In this document: positions 15,629-24,597 of the stretch, in pieces | How the letters are laid out: each line of letters starts with the position of its first letter | How positions within the stretch are numbered: the first letter of the stretch is position 1 | NCBI RefSeq assembly: GCF_003333325.1 | Contig: NZ_QOLC01000061.1 | Location: forward strand, 1 to 48,731 | Source: Candidatus Ulvibacter alkanivorans | Lineage (GTDB): Bacteria; Bacteroidota; Bacteroidia; Flavobacteriales; Flavobacteriaceae | Reading direction: 5' to 3' | Length of the DNA stretch: 48,731 nucleotides | Notes under the pieces: model-generated | Seen by the model: the letters and a program-made list of their open reading frames with translations, nothing else | What the model was told of the DNA's origin: nothing | Databases searched by the model: none | Program-made: the position numbers and the translations under genes

Positions 15629-15649
15629 TATTGCTATAAATCAATATCT

Positions 15650-16828
15650 ATGAAGCCCGATCTTTTCGAAGCCCCCGATTATTACAATCTTGATGATCTA
15701 TTAACCGATGAACACAAATTGGTGCGCAATGCAGCCCGAGATTGGGTAAAGCGCGACGTGTCTCCCATTATTGAAGAATACGCCCAGAAAGCAGAATTCC
15801 CCGAACAAATTATTGACGGACTTGCTGAGATTGGTGCTTTTGGTCCATACATTCCCGAAACCTATGGAGGAGCCGGTCTTGACCAGATCTCGTACGGGCT
15901 TATCATGCAGGAAATTGAACGTGGGGATAGTGGGGTTCGAAGTACAGCCTCGGTACAATCGTCCTTGGTAATGTACCCTATTTGGAAATATGGCAACGAA
16001 GACCAACGAAAAAAATACCTTCCAAAACTGGCAAGTGGCGAATGGATGGGTTGTTTTGGACTTACCGAACCAGACCATGGTAGTAATCCGGGTGGAATGA
16101 CCACCAACTTTAAAGACAAAGGAGATCATTATTTATTGAATGGTGCCAAGATGTGGATAAGCAATGCGCCTTTCGCACAAGTTGCAGTAGTGTGGGCCAA
16201 AGATGAAAATGACCGAATTCACGGCTTGATCGTAGAACGAGGCATGGAAGGCTTTAGTACACCAGAAACACACAACAAATGGTCACTGCGCGCTTCTGCC
16301 ACGGGTGAATTGATCTTTGATAACGTAAAAGTTCCTAAAGAAAACCTATTACCCAATAAATCCGGATTAGGTGCGCCTTTAGGGTGTTTAGATTCTGCTC
16401 GTTTTGGGATTGCATGGGGAGCTATTGGAGCCGCTATGGATTGCTACGACACGGCGCTTCGATATGCCAAGGAACGCACGCAATTTGGCAAACCAATTGG
16501 AGGGTTTCAATTACAACAAAAAAAATTAGCCGAGATGATCACCGAGATCACCAAAGCCCAGTTGATGGCATGGCGTCTAGGTGTGCTTCGAAATGAAGGA
16601 AAAGCAACTTCGGCACAGATCTCCATGGCCAAGCGGAACAATGTAGACATGGCCATTAATATTGCTCGCGAAGCGCGACAAATTTTAGGTGGAATGGGAA
16701 TTACAGGCGAGTACAGCATTATGCGCCACTCAATGAATTTAGAAAGCGTGATCACCTACGAAGGAACGCATGACATACATTTGCTCATTACCGGACTAGA
16801 CATAACAGGCTTAAACGCATTTAAGTAA
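15650..16828 (+). CDS. Acyl-CoA dehydrogenase, glutaryl-CoA dehydrogenase type
   Basis: A 392-residue flavoprotein; start at 15650 (MKPDLFEAPDYYNLDDLL), because the upstream in-frame ATG lies in the promoter region. The FAD-binding motif is GCFGLTEPDHGSNPGGM, and the substrate-binding arginine region is RFGIAWGAIGAA. The catalytic glutamate lies in TYEGTHDIHLLI near residue 370, a signature of glutaryl-CoA dehydrogenase, which converts glutaryl-CoA to crotonyl-CoA in lysine and tryptophan breakdown. Electrons pass to ETF. No other degradation genes are adjacent. Followed by a strong terminator. Confidence 0.88.
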   Translation: MKPDLFEAPDYYNLDDLLTDEHKLVRNAARDWVKRDVSPIIEEYAQKAEFPEQIIDGLAEIGAFGPYIPETYGGAGLDQISYGLIMQEIERGDSGVRSTASVQSSLVMYPIWKYGNEDQRKKYLPKLASGEWMGCFGLTEPDHGSNPGGMTTNFKDKGDHYLLNGAKMWISNAPFAQVAVVWAKDENDRIHGLIVERGMEGFSTPETHNKWSLRASATGELIFDNVKVPKENLLPNKSGLGAPLGCLDSARFGIAWGAIGAAMDCYDTALRYAKERTQFGKPIGGFQLQQKKLAEMITEITKAQLMAWRLGVLRNEGKATSAQISMAKRNNVDMAINIAREARQILGGMGITGEYSIMRHSMNLESVITYEGTHDIHLLITGLDITGLNAFK

Positions 16829-16850
16829 TTAGACGAATTATCTAGTAAAT

Positions 16851-16879
16851 AAAAGGCTTCAGTATTGAGGCCTTTTTTT
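16851..16879 (+). terminator. Terminator after the acyl-CoA dehydrogenase gene
   Basis: AAAAGGCTTCA pairs with TTGAGGCCTTTT (one G-U), loop of three, followed by a T run ending at 16879. Confidence 0.85.
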
Positions 16880-16950
16880 CTTGTCTTCTTCGGAAAACGA
16901 CTCGTACGAGAAATTTAAACTTCAAATTAGTATAAAAAGCGAGCATACTG

Positions 16951-16958
16951 TATCTTTA
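16951..16958 (+). promoter_or_regulatory. TATCTTTA -7-like element
   Basis: TATCTTTA, 14 bases before the phosphoesterase ATG; a variant of TAnnTTTG with a final A that recurs upstream of four other genes in this window. Confidence 0.3.
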
Positions 16959-16972
16959 AAAAAAGTATCACT

Positions 16973-17869
16973 ATGTCTTCACAAAAAAGATTTACCCGCG
17001 CTTACGAAACGGCGCGACGCATCTCTTTTAACGACACCTCTAAGTTTATAATCTTTAGCGATTGCCATCGCGGCGACAATAGCTTTGCCGACGATTTTGC
17101 CAACAATCGCAACATTTACTTTCACGCCTTAAAACATTATTACAAAGAAAGCTTCGCCTACTGCGAACTCGGCGATGGAGATGAGCTTTGGGAAAATATA
17201 GAATTTAAATCGATACTAGAAGCACATAAGAACGTATTCGACCTGATGCGCTTGTTTCACAATGAGAACAGATTGTATCGAGTTGTTGGTAATCATGACA
17301 TGGTTTATATGAACAAACGCTATGTAGAAAAGCACCTATTTACACATCTCAACAAAGTGACCGGAGCACAAGATCCGTTGTTTCCGGATATTGAATTTTC
17401 GGAAGGACTTATCCTAGAGCATGAAACCAACGGACAAGAAATATTTATGTTGCACGGTCACCAAGCCGACTGGATGAACTACCACGGATGGAAGATCAAT
17501 CGATTCATGGTACGTGCATTATGGCGGCAGCTTCAAGTAGTGGGAATAAGCGACCCTACCAGTCCCGCAAAAAACTACAAGGAACTTATTAAAGTAGAGC
17601 GTCGTACAAAAAAATGGATCACAGAAAACAACAATCTTTTTACCATTACCGGTCATACGCATCGACCACGATTCCCCGAACCCGGAAGTATTGCGTATTT
17701 TAACGATGGAAGCTGTGTACACCCTAGAAGTATCACGGGTCTGGAAATAGAAAACAATTCCATTTCATTGATCAAGTGGCAAATTGCAACTACCGAAGAT
17801 GGTACGCTTAAAGTGATTCGCGTATTGCTGGAAGGTCCTCAGCTACTAAGCGCTTATCGAAGCAACTAA
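16973..17869 (+). CDS. Calcineurin-like metallophosphoesterase
   Basis: A 298-residue enzyme with every family metal motif: FSDCHRGDN (about 27-35), LGDGDELWE (about 65), VGNHDM (about 106), LHGHQAD (about 163) and GHTHRPRF (about 228). These bind two metal ions. The variant SDCHRGD and the following DDFANNR segment suggest a nucleotide- or lipid-phosphate hydrolase rather than UshA or DNA repair enzymes, but the substrate cannot be read from sequence. Cytoplasmic, no signal peptide. It ends four bases from the convergent ferredoxin stop. Confidence 0.85.
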   Translation: MSSQKRFTRAYETARRISFNDTSKFIIFSDCHRGDNSFADDFANNRNIYFHALKHYYKESFAYCELGDGDELWENIEFKSILEAHKNVFDLMRLFHNENRLYRVVGNHDMVYMNKRYVEKHLFTHLNKVTGAQDPLFPDIEFSEGLILEHETNGQEIFMLHGHQADWMNYHGWKINRFMVRALWRQLQVVGISDPTSPAKNYKELIKVERRTKKWITENNNLFTITGHTHRPRFPEPGSIAYFNDGSCVHPRSITGLEIENNSISLIKWQIATTEDGTLKVIRVLLEGPQLLSAYRSN

Positions 17870-17873
17870 TTCT

Positions 17874-18203
17874 TTATACTTCGGGAGCGATTTCAATCGT
17901 TAATCCATCTAAGGATTCGGTAATATAGATCTGACAACCCAACCTGCTATTTTCTTGCACATTGAATGCTTCTGCCAACATAAGGTCTTCGTCGTAGCTC
18001 ATTTCCGGTAATTCGTGATCACTCTTAACATAACACTGGCAAGACGCACACATGGCCATACCGCCACAGACCCCAATGGTGCCTTCGGGCGCCAATTCAT
18101 AGGAGCGAATTAACTCCATAATGTTCATATTCATGTCGGTGGGTGCAGCCACTGAATGCGAATTTCCCTCTCTATCGATTATTGTAATTTTGATGTCCTT
18201 CAT
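17874..18203 (-). CDS. [2Fe-2S] ferredoxin, adrenodoxin type
   Basis: A 109-residue ferredoxin. The cluster ligands are in GVCGGMAMCASC (C-x5-C-x2-C, near residues 46-55) and LGCQI near 88, the adrenodoxin/ISC-ferredoxin spacing. It carries electrons for iron-sulfur assembly or a monooxygenase. It is the last gene of a run mrp, nfu, ferredoxin reductase, ferredoxin, so a role in iron-sulfur biogenesis with the reductase upstream is likely. The 12-base gap before it contains one copy of the TTCCGAAG octamer. Confidence 0.88.
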   Translation of the reverse strand: MKDIKITIIDREGNSHSVAAPTDMNMNIMELIRSYELAPEGTIGVCGGMAMCASCQCYVKSDHELPEMSYDEDLMLAEAFNVQENSRLGCQIYITESLDGLTIEIAPEV

Positions 18204-18215
18204 TTTTCCGAAGTA

Positions 18216-19268
18216 CTAATTAATCGATTTTACGACCGCTTTTGGTGCTTCTTTTTTACTTCCATCGAAACCTTCTACTCCGCCTACTGTGGTATATTTC
18301 ATCACATATCGCTTATCTGGATAGATACGTTGATACGCACTCTGGCACATTAGCGTAGCCTCGTGGAACCCGCATAGAATAAGTTTTAGTTTACCTGGAT
18401 ATGTATTTACGTCGCCAATGGCATAGATTCCGGGGATATTGGTTTGATAATCTAATGTATTATCGACCTTAATAGCGTTCTTTTCTATTTCCAATCCCCA
18501 ATCTGCGATTGGCCCTAATTTTGGTGCTAACCCGAATAACGGCACAAAATGATCGCATTCTTTATTAAAGACATCGGCTCCTCGTTTGATAGACACACCT
18601 TGTACTTTGTTAGTTCCTACCACATCTATAACTTCGGCAGGAGTGATCAACGTAATCTTACCATCGTCCTTAAGCTCCTGCACTTTTTCTACACTATCCA
18701 GGGCACCTCGAAATTCGTTTCGTCTATGTACCAAGGTAACGTGTTTGGCCACATCGGTTAAAAAGATGCTCCAATCTAAGGCCGAATCACCACCTCCGGC
18801 AATTACAACCTCTTTGTCGCGATACAGTTCAGGGTCTCTAATAATATACTCCACCCCGTGATCTTCGTAGTTAGCAAGATTGGTGATAGGAGGTTTTCTT
18901 GGTTCGAAACTTCCCAAGCCACCGGCTATCGCCACAACAGGCGCCTGATGTTTGGTGCCTTTTGAGGTGGTTACTATAAAACTCCCATCGTCTTGCTTCT
19001 CTATCGTTTCGGCACGTTCCCCCAAGGTAAAACCCGGTTGGAACGGCTCAATTTGTTTCATGAGATTTTTAACAAGGTCCCCGGCGAGAATCTCCGGAAA
19101 AGCAGGGATATCGTAAATTGGTTTTTTAGGATAGATCTCGGCACATTGACCTCCCGGTTGCGGGAGCGCATCGATTAAATGACAACGAAGTTTTAACAAT
19201 CCAGCTTCAAAAACGGTAAAAAGACCCGTAGGTCCAGCACCAATAATGAGTATATCGGTTTTTATCAT
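18216..19268 (-). CDS. Ferredoxin--NADP+ reductase, thioredoxin-reductase-like
   Basis: A 350-residue flavoprotein with two nucleotide-binding folds: FAD motif ILIIGAGPTGLFT (about 6-18) and NADPH motif VVIAGGGDSALDW (about 154-166), plus the FAD motif IPGIYAIGDVNTYPG near 290. The redox CxxC of thioredoxin reductase is absent, which assigns it to the FNR family seen in Bacillus YumC and green sulfur bacteria. The downstream ferredoxin is its likely partner, supplying electrons for the iron-sulfur genes in the same operon. Confidence 0.87.
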   Translation of the reverse strand: MIKTDILIIGAGPTGLFTVFEAGLLKLRCHLIDALPQPGGQCAEIYPKKPIYDIPAFPEILAGDLVKNLMKQIEPFQPGFTLGERAETIEKQDDGSFIVTTSKGTKHQAPVVAIAGGLGSFEPRKPPITNLANYEDHGVEYIIRDPELYRDKEVVIAGGGDSALDWSIFLTDVAKHVTLVHRRNEFRGALDSVEKVQELKDDGKITLITPAEVIDVVGTNKVQGVSIKRGADVFNKECDHFVPLFGLAPKLGPIADWGLEIEKNAIKVDNTLDYQTNIPGIYAIGDVNTYPGKLKLILCGFHEATLMCQSAYQRIYPDKRYVMKYTTVGGVEGFDGSKKEAPKAVVKSIN

Positions 19269-19274
19269 TCCTTC

Positions 19275-19520
19275 CTAGGCTTCTACATTTATAACTTGTT
19301 CTACTTGAGGTGCGTGCTTTTTAATTGTTAGTTCCACGCCGCTCTTTAAGGTCATTTGATTGACCGAACAGCCTACACATGCTCCTTCTAACTGAACACG
19401 TACAACTCGACCATCTTCATCTATAGACAACAATGAAATATCGCCGCCATCACTTTGTAAGAATGGGCGAATCTCGTCTAAGGCCAATTCCACTTTCGAT
19501 TTTAATTCTTGTGTCGTCAT
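19275..19520 (-). CDS. NifU C-terminal-domain protein (Nfu)
   Basis: An 81-residue Nfu-type scaffold. It is a bare NifU C-terminal domain with FLQSDGGDISLL and the cluster-binding EGACVGCSVNQMTLKSGVE. It transfers iron-sulfur clusters to target proteins. One base separates it from mrp upstream and six from the reductase downstream, so it is in one operon with another cluster carrier. Confidence 0.92.
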   Translation of the reverse strand: MTTQELKSKVELALDEIRPFLQSDGGDISLLSIDEDGRVVRVQLEGACVGCSVNQMTLKSGVELTIKKHAPQVEQVINVEA

Positions 19521-19521
19521 A

Positions 19522-20661
19522 TTATTTTCTTACGGCGCTACAACCTGCCATAGTAGTTATTTTGATCGCCTCGGTAGGCGGAAGGTTTTCGTTTCGCTTT
19601 ACAGTTTCGGAAACTACGTTCTTTGTAATGTTCTCGAACGCTTCTTCAATTACTGTGGCTGTTTGAAGTGCAGCAGGACGACCCACATCACCTGCTTCTC
19701 GAATGCCCTGCACCAATGGCAATTCACCCAAGAAAGGTATATCCAGGTCCTCGGCTAAATGCTTAGCACCCTCTTTTCCGAAGATATAATATTTATTCTC
19801 CGGTAACTCTTCAGGCGTAAAATACGCCATATTCTCTATGATCCCCAATACTGGCACATCGATGTTTTCCTGCTGAAACATAGCAACTCCTTTTCTAGCA
19901 TCGGCCAAAGCAACATTCTGGGGTGTACTTACTACCACGGCTCCCGTAATAGGAAGCGATTGCATAATACTCAAGTGTATATCTCCGGTTCCCGGCGGAA
20001 GATCTACTAACATAAAATCTAATTCCCCCCAGTCTGCGTCAAAAATTAATTGGTTCAATGCTTTTGCCGCCATTGGACCTCGCCATATTACGGCTTGGTT
20101 TGGTTTGGTAAAGAAACCGATGGACAATACTTTAACTCCATAATTTTCTATGGGCTTCATTTTACTCTTCCCATCAATCGTTACCGAAAGAGGTCGTTCC
20201 ATCGCGACATCAAACATCATAGGAATGGACGGCCCGTAAATATCTGCATCTAAAATACCAACCTTAAAGCCCATTTTTGACAAGGTAATGGCCAAGTTCG
20301 CAGTAACTGTAGATTTCCCCACACCGCCTTTACCAGACGCCACAGCGATTATATTTTGAATTCCAGGGATTGGCTTACCTTTAATCAAGTTAGGGTTGGC
20401 AGGCTTTTTAGGGGCCTCTACCTTCACATTCACTTGAACTTTAGCATCTTTATCAACTTTTTCATGAATGGTCTTAACGATGTCGGCTTCAGCACGTTTC
20501 TTAATATGCATAGCAGGGGTGGCTAATTTAAGATCGACCACCACCTCATCGGCAAATGTTACTACATTCTGCACCGCACCGCTTTCTACCATATTCTTTC
20601 CTTCTCCGGCTACTGTGATCGTTGAGAGTGCATTTAATATATCTTGTTTTTTCAATTTCAT
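19522..20661 (-). CDS. Mrp/ApbC iron-sulfur cluster carrier ATPase
   Basis: A 379-residue protein: N-terminal MIP18/DUF59 domain (1-90), then a ParA/MinD-type P-loop ATPase with ASGKGGVGKSTVTANLA near 110, DADIYGPSIP near 140 and LVDLPPGTGD near 215. It delivers iron-sulfur clusters to apoproteins. The CxxC seen in E. coli Mrp after ENM is not present (ENMAYFTPEELPENKYY); this seems to be the Bacteroidota form. First gene of the Fe-S operon, with a -7 element at 20700-20707. Confidence 0.92.
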   Translation of the reverse strand: MKLKKQDILNALSTITVAGEGKNMVESGAVQNVVTFADEVVVDLKLATPAMHIKKRAEADIVKTIHEKVDKDAKVQVNVKVEAPKKPANPNLIKGKPIPGIQNIIAVASGKGGVGKSTVTANLAITLSKMGFKVGILDADIYGPSIPMMFDVAMERPLSVTIDGKSKMKPIENYGVKVLSIGFFTKPNQAVIWRGPMAAKALNQLIFDADWGELDFMLVDLPPGTGDIHLSIMQSLPITGAVVVSTPQNVALADARKGVAMFQQENIDVPVLGIIENMAYFTPEELPENKYYIFGKEGAKHLAEDLDIPFLGELPLVQGIREAGDVGRPAALQTATVIEEAFENITKNVVSETVKRNENLPPTEAIKITTMAGCSAVRK

Positions 20662-20699
20662 AGGGCGTATGCTGCAATATTTAGATTCATTCTAAAGTG

Positions 20700-20707
20700 C
20701 AAATATA
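20700..20707 (-). promoter_or_regulatory. -7 element of the mrp operon
   Basis: TATATTTG on the minus strand, 38 bases before the mrp ATG. At 19 bases upstream the -33 reads TTA rather than TTG. Confidence 0.5.
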
Positions 20708-20777
20708 ACGCTTATAGTTTGGATAGTAAAGCTGTAAGATTGATTTGACTTATACTATTATAATGTAGTGAAAATGA

Positions 20778-21101
20778 CTATAGTTCCTTTCTTGGGTCCC
20801 AGAACAGAACATCGAATTGTTGCACCTGATTTTCCTTAACTACAACGCCTTCACTTTCTAATAGCTGCTGCATTAAATGGGTGCCCTTAAAATGGTGTTT
20901 CCCACTAAGAAGTCCGTTTCGATTTACCACGCGATGTGCCGGCACCTCAGCTTTTTTGCTAGCATTCATGGCCCAACCCACCATTCTAGCGCTTCCGGAC
21001 GCCCCTAAATATTTAGCAATAGCACCATACGAAGTTACTCTTCCATGCGGAATTTTCTCAACTACCTTATACACCTGTTCGAAAAAACCTTCAGAAGACA
21101 T
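20778..21101 (-). CDS. Alkyltransferase-like (ATL) protein
   Basis: A 107-residue protein with the O6-alkylguanine-DNA alkyltransferase fold: the helix-turn-helix RVTSYGAIAKYLG and ARMVGWAMNAS. The catalytic PCHR motif is replaced by PAHRVVNRNG (alanine for cysteine), so it cannot transfer alkyl groups. ATL proteins bind O6-alkylguanine lesions and hand them to nucleotide excision repair. Its start overlaps the LysE-family gene end by 11 bases, indicating co-transcription. Confidence 0.88.
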   Translation of the reverse strand: MSSEGFFEQVYKVVEKIPHGRVTSYGAIAKYLGASGSARMVGWAMNASKKAEVPAHRVVNRNGLLSGKHHFKGTHLMQQLLESEGVVVKENQVQQFDVLFWDPRKEL

Positions 21102-21720
21102 TTTTAAAAATTTTAAAGGCTGTAATCACAGCAATAATAGCAGTTATAGCACCAATGATGTAGTTCATATTCATTCTTGGGGGTGACGTATTCTCGGTCT
21201 TTTTGAAGAACTGAACATACAGGGCCAACATTACAAAGGTTCCTAAACCCGAAGCAATTACAGCGGTCCATATACCGGACTGTGAAAATGTAAACCATCC
21301 AAAGCCCGAAAAGGTCACACTTATATAGACCCAATAGGGTAAAGGCAACAAGTTTAGGGTCGCTAGAAATATCCCCGAGAAAAATCGGTTCGTTTTAGAG
21401 TGTTTTACGTCTTCCGGAATTTCCCTTCTCGTGTCCTTGGCAATAAAGAAAAAATAGATAGTGATACAAATAAAGATCCCTAAGGCAACCTCTTGTAAGG
21501 TGTCCACGATCTCCGGATTCATGTCTAAATAGCGTGCAAATATTAGGGCGACATAGGTTTGAGCGATCACAGTAACACAAACGCCTATAGAGAATAGTAG
21601 GGCGTTCTTGCGGCCTTCTTTCATACTGATCTTAGCAGCCGACATGTTAAGCAAACCCGGTGGAATTACACCTACCAATGCGGCCAAAAAACCAATAACG
21701 AAATTAAGAAATAGCGACAT
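21091..21720 (-). CDS. LysE-family transporter
   Basis: A 209-residue integral membrane protein with about six hydrophobic segments (1-25, 40-62, 68-92, 110-135, 145-170, 185-205). The N-terminal GFLAALVGVIPPGLLNMSAAK fits the LysE/RhtB amino-acid export superfamily (PPGLLN in place of PGPN). The substrate is unknown. It sits upstream of the ATL gene and overlaps it. Confidence 0.75.
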   Translation of the reverse strand: MSLFLNFVIGFLAALVGVIPPGLLNMSAAKISMKEGRKNALLFSIGVCVTVIAQTYVALIFARYLDMNPEIVDTLQEVALGIFICITIYFFFIAKDTRREIPEDVKHSKTNRFFSGIFLATLNLLPLPYWVYISVTFSGFGWFTFSQSGIWTAVIASGLGTFVMLALYVQFFKKTENTSPPRMNMNYIIGAITAIIAVITAFKIFKNVF

Positions 21721-21753
21721 TAATGGGCTGTTTGCTATGTGAAGATACAGAAT

Positions 21754-22434
21754 TTAAATGGAACGAAATCGAAACTTGATATAGGTGATTTTCTTTCCTT
21801 CCTCTAAATACTGGCCTTCATAGTACGTCTGTATGCTTGTCACTTCTTCAGGCGAGTGTTCGTTTCCGTATACATCGTGATGTGCGTAAACGATCTCTTC
21901 GTCCAATCCACTAAGCAAACCAAGCGTATACCCATGCATAAATTCGCTGTCGGTCTTTAAATGTACATACCCTCCCGGTTTAAGTACTTTTTTGTATTTC
22001 GTTAAAAAATCGGGGTTTGTAAGTCGGTGTTTGGTGCGTTTGTATTTAATCTGTGGATCGGGAAAGGTGATCCATATCTCATCGACTTCATTTTCTTCAA
22101 AAAGGTGATCTATCAATTCGATCTGAGTACGCAAAAAACCAACATTTTCAAGATTTTCTTCTAAGGCTGTTTTTGCACCTCTCCAAAACCTCGCACCTTT
22201 AATATCTACTCCTAAGAAATTCTTATTGGGATGTGCCTTTGCTAGGTTTACGGTATATTCTCCTTTGCCACAACCTAGTTCTAGAACTAAGGGGTGCTCA
22301 TTTTTAAAGAATTGCTTTCCCCAATTACCTCTTAGATCGAGACTGTTATTAAACACTTCTTCTCGTGTAGGTTGCACTACATTAGCAAAAGTTTCGTTTT
22401 GTTTAAATCGTTTAAGTTTATTCTTGCTTCCCAC
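21754..22434 (-). CDS. trmB: tRNA (guanine-N7-)-methyltransferase
   Basis: A 226-residue SAM-dependent enzyme that makes m7G46 in tRNA. Motif I is LVLELGCGKGEYTVNLA near residue 50, followed by FLGVDIKGARFWRG, and the family signature DEIWITFPDPQIKYKRTKHRLT near 118-140. Length is typical. It has a -7 element at 22470-22477 and is transcribed divergently from the glycosyltransferase gene. Confidence 0.95.
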   Translation of the reverse strand: MGSKNKLKRFKQNETFANVVQPTREEVFNNSLDLRGNWGKQFFKNEHPLVLELGCGKGEYTVNLAKAHPNKNFLGVDIKGARFWRGAKTALEENLENVGFLRTQIELIDHLFEENEVDEIWITFPDPQIKYKRTKHRLTNPDFLTKYKKVLKPGGYVHLKTDSEFMHGYTLGLLSGLDEEIVYAHHDVYGNEHSPEEVTSIQTYYEGQYLEEGKKITYIKFRFRSI

Positions 22435-22469
22435 GAGTTCGTAAGTGTTACTTTAAAATTCTTTGAATG

Positions 22470-22477
22470 CAAAATTA
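22470..22477 (-). promoter_or_regulatory. -7 element of trmB
   Basis: TAATTTTG on the minus strand, 35 bases before the trmB ATG. Confidence 0.35.
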
Positions 22478-22505
22478 CGGAATTCTAAACGGCTGTTATA
22501 ATCCG

Positions 22506-22513
22506 TACCTTTG
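22506..22513 (+). promoter_or_regulatory. -7 element of the glycosyltransferase gene
   Basis: TACCTTTG fits TAnnTTTG, but it ends five bases before the ATG, so the transcript would be almost leaderless or start at the ATG. Confidence 0.35.
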
Positions 22514-22518
22514 TTTTT

Positions 22519-23589
22519 ATGGGAGCAAAAAAAACCATTTTGGTCGCACCGTTATGTTGGGGTTTGGGACATGCCACAAGATGTATCCCAATTATCGATG
22601 CATTGCTCGCACATGGATTTAATGTGATTATTGGCTCAGATGGTGATGCCTTGTTGTTGCTTCGGAAGGAGTTTCCGCAATTGCCTTATGTTTCTTTGCC
22701 GGCATACAACATTCGTTATCCCAAGAAAGGCGTTTATTTTAAGTGGAAATTGCTTTGGAAACTGCCTGCGCTTCAAAAAACAATGCGTTCAGAAAAAAAA
22801 ATAATTCAGAAAATGGTTGCTCAAGGCACCATCGACGGAATTATTAGCGACAATCGCTTAGGGGTTCGTAACAAGAAGATCCCCTCGGTCTTTATTACGC
22901 ATCAACTAAACGTACTAACAGGACACACTTCTTTTTTTAGCAGCAAGCTTCACCGACGCATCATTAGAAAATTTGATGCGTGCTGGGTGCCCGACGTAGA
23001 AAATATTATTAATCTGAGCGGAAAATTAGGGCATATAAAACATGCCGACTTTCCGGTTACATATATCGGACCCTTAAGTAGAATGAAAAAACAACTGCTT
23101 CCGAAGCAATACGATATTTTGGTATTATTATCGGGTCCCGAACCACAGCGAAGCATGCTGGAACTACAACTAACCGAACTCTTCTCTAAAGCAGCTAACT
23201 CGGTATTGCTGGTGCAAGGCAATGTACAATCACAACAAGAAATTCGACAGCTGAACAATTTAAAGATTGTTAATTACATGCTTAGTGAGGAATTGGAACA
23301 GGCAATTAATGCGAGTGATCTGGTCGTTTCTCGATCGGGTTACACCACCATCATGGACTTGGCAGTTCTAGAAAAAAAAGCCTTTTTTATACCAACTCCC
23401 GGGCAATATGAACAAAATTATTTAGCAAAAAGATTAGACGATCACGGTTTGGTGCCTATGTGTAAGCAAAAAGAATTTTCGATAGATAAATTAGAATCGG
23501 TACGAGATTATAAAGGACTACACGATTTTAAGAGCCAACGTGATTATGAGGCGTTATTCAGCTTTTTCAAGGGTAAAGGAGAACTCTGA
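22519..23589 (+). CDS. MurG/GT28-like glycosyltransferase family protein
   Basis: A 356-residue GT-B protein. The N-terminal PLCWGLGHATRCIPIIDALLAHG is the GxGHxxR signature of the UDP-glycosyltransferase/MurG-like group. A C-terminal donor-site region contains ASDLVVSRSGYTTIMDLAVLEKKAFFIPTPGQYEQNYLA in parts (the SRSGYTT and PTPGQYEQ motifs). Acceptor and sugar are unknown. The 3' end overlaps the histidine kinase gene on the other strand by 36 bases. Confidence 0.78.
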   Translation: MGAKKTILVAPLCWGLGHATRCIPIIDALLAHGFNVIIGSDGDALLLLRKEFPQLPYVSLPAYNIRYPKKGVYFKWKLLWKLPALQKTMRSEKKIIQKMVAQGTIDGIISDNRLGVRNKKIPSVFITHQLNVLTGHTSFFSSKLHRRIIRKFDACWVPDVENIINLSGKLGHIKHADFPVTYIGPLSRMKKQLLPKQYDILVLLSGPEPQRSMLELQLTELFSKAANSVLLVQGNVQSQQEIRQLNNLKIVNYMLSEELEQAINASDLVVSRSGYTTIMDLAVLEKKAFFIPTPGQYEQNYLAKRLDDHGLVPMCKQKEFSIDKLESVRDYKGLHDFKSQRDYEALFSFFKGKGEL

Positions 23590-24597
23590 CCCTACACCAA
23601 ATTGGCTTTCGACATATATTTTTTCGTTATGTGCCTCAACGATGTGCTTAACAATGGATAGTCCCAAACCGCTGCCACCTTCTTTACGCGATCCACTTTT
23701 ATCGACCCGATAAAAACGTTCGAACAATCTTGGAATGTGTTCTTTTTCGATGCCTTCTCCATTATCGGTAACCCGAATAAGCACTTTGTTCTTGATCAGG
23801 TCCTCGATACTTACTTCGGTAGTACCACCTGTTTTTCCATATTTGACCGAATTCACCAAAAGGTTACTCAGCACTTGTTGTATCCGTTCTTTATCTGCTT
23901 TCACATAAATGCCTTTGCTGTAGTCCTTATCGAAGGTGAGCGTAATATTCTTCCTTATAGCCTTCATTTCGATAAGATCGAACACATTTTGGGTGAGTTC
24001 AATAATATTAAATCGTTTTTTGTTCAAGTTGAGATCACCAACTTCCAGCTTTGTGATCATTTCTAGATCGTTAATAATATAGGTTAGGCGCTCTACCCCT
24101 TTACTGGCACGCTGTAAGTATTTTTTGCGAACTGCCTTATCTTTCATAGCACCGTCTAGCAAGGTTAAAATATAGCCTTGTACGGTAAATAGTGGGGTTT
24201 TTAATTCGTGAGAGATATTACCGATGAATTCCTTTCGATAGTTCTCGCGAATTTTTAATGCCTCAATCTCCAACTTCTTATTTTTTGCAAATCGCTCCAC
24301 CTCTTTGATAAGTGTACCCATGTCGGTAGTAATTTGTGAGCGACCTATGGGTGAAGACTCTAAAAGACTGATATCGTCGTATATTTTTTGAACCCGTTTA
24401 TAGATAAAATTCTCGACACGATATTGGATTAAAAAGAATGTAATCAAGTAACAAAGAATGGCAAAGCCTATCAAAAACACAAAGGGAATGTCTTGGTAAT
24501 AATAAAAAAAGACACCCATAACGAGTGTCAAGAATACTGTTATCAATGCTGCCGTAATTCCGGCAAATTTATATGTCTTCTTAAAATCGATGCGCAT
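23554..24597 (-). CDS. PhoR-like sensor histidine kinase
   Basis: A 347-residue membrane kinase. Two closely spaced transmembrane helices (about 12-32 and 38-58) leave almost no periplasmic domain. The phospho-accepting histidine is in NISHELKTPLFTVQGY near residue 129. The ATPase boxes follow: N box near 236 (NLLVNSVKYG), RVTDNGEGI, RFYRVDKSGSRKEGGSGLGLSIV. It overlaps the response regulator stop by one base (TAATG), so the two are translated together. The stimulus is unknown; PhoR-type sensing of phosphate is possible. Confidence 0.88.
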   Translation of the reverse strand: MRIDFKKTYKFAGITAALITVFLTLVMGVFFYYYQDIPFVFLIGFAILCYLITFFLIQYRVENFIYKRVQKIYDDISLLESSPIGRSQITTDMGTLIKEVERFAKNKKLEIEALKIRENYRKEFIGNISHELKTPLFTVQGYILTLLDGAMKDKAVRKKYLQRASKGVERLTYIINDLEMITKLEVGDLNLNKKRFNIIELTQNVFDLIEMKAIRKNITLTFDKDYSKGIYVKADKERIQQVLSNLLVNSVKYGKTGGTTEVSIEDLIKNKVLIRVTDNGEGIEKEHIPRLFERFYRVDKSGSRKEGGSGLGLSIVKHIVEAHNEKIYVESQFGVGSEFSFTLEKAE

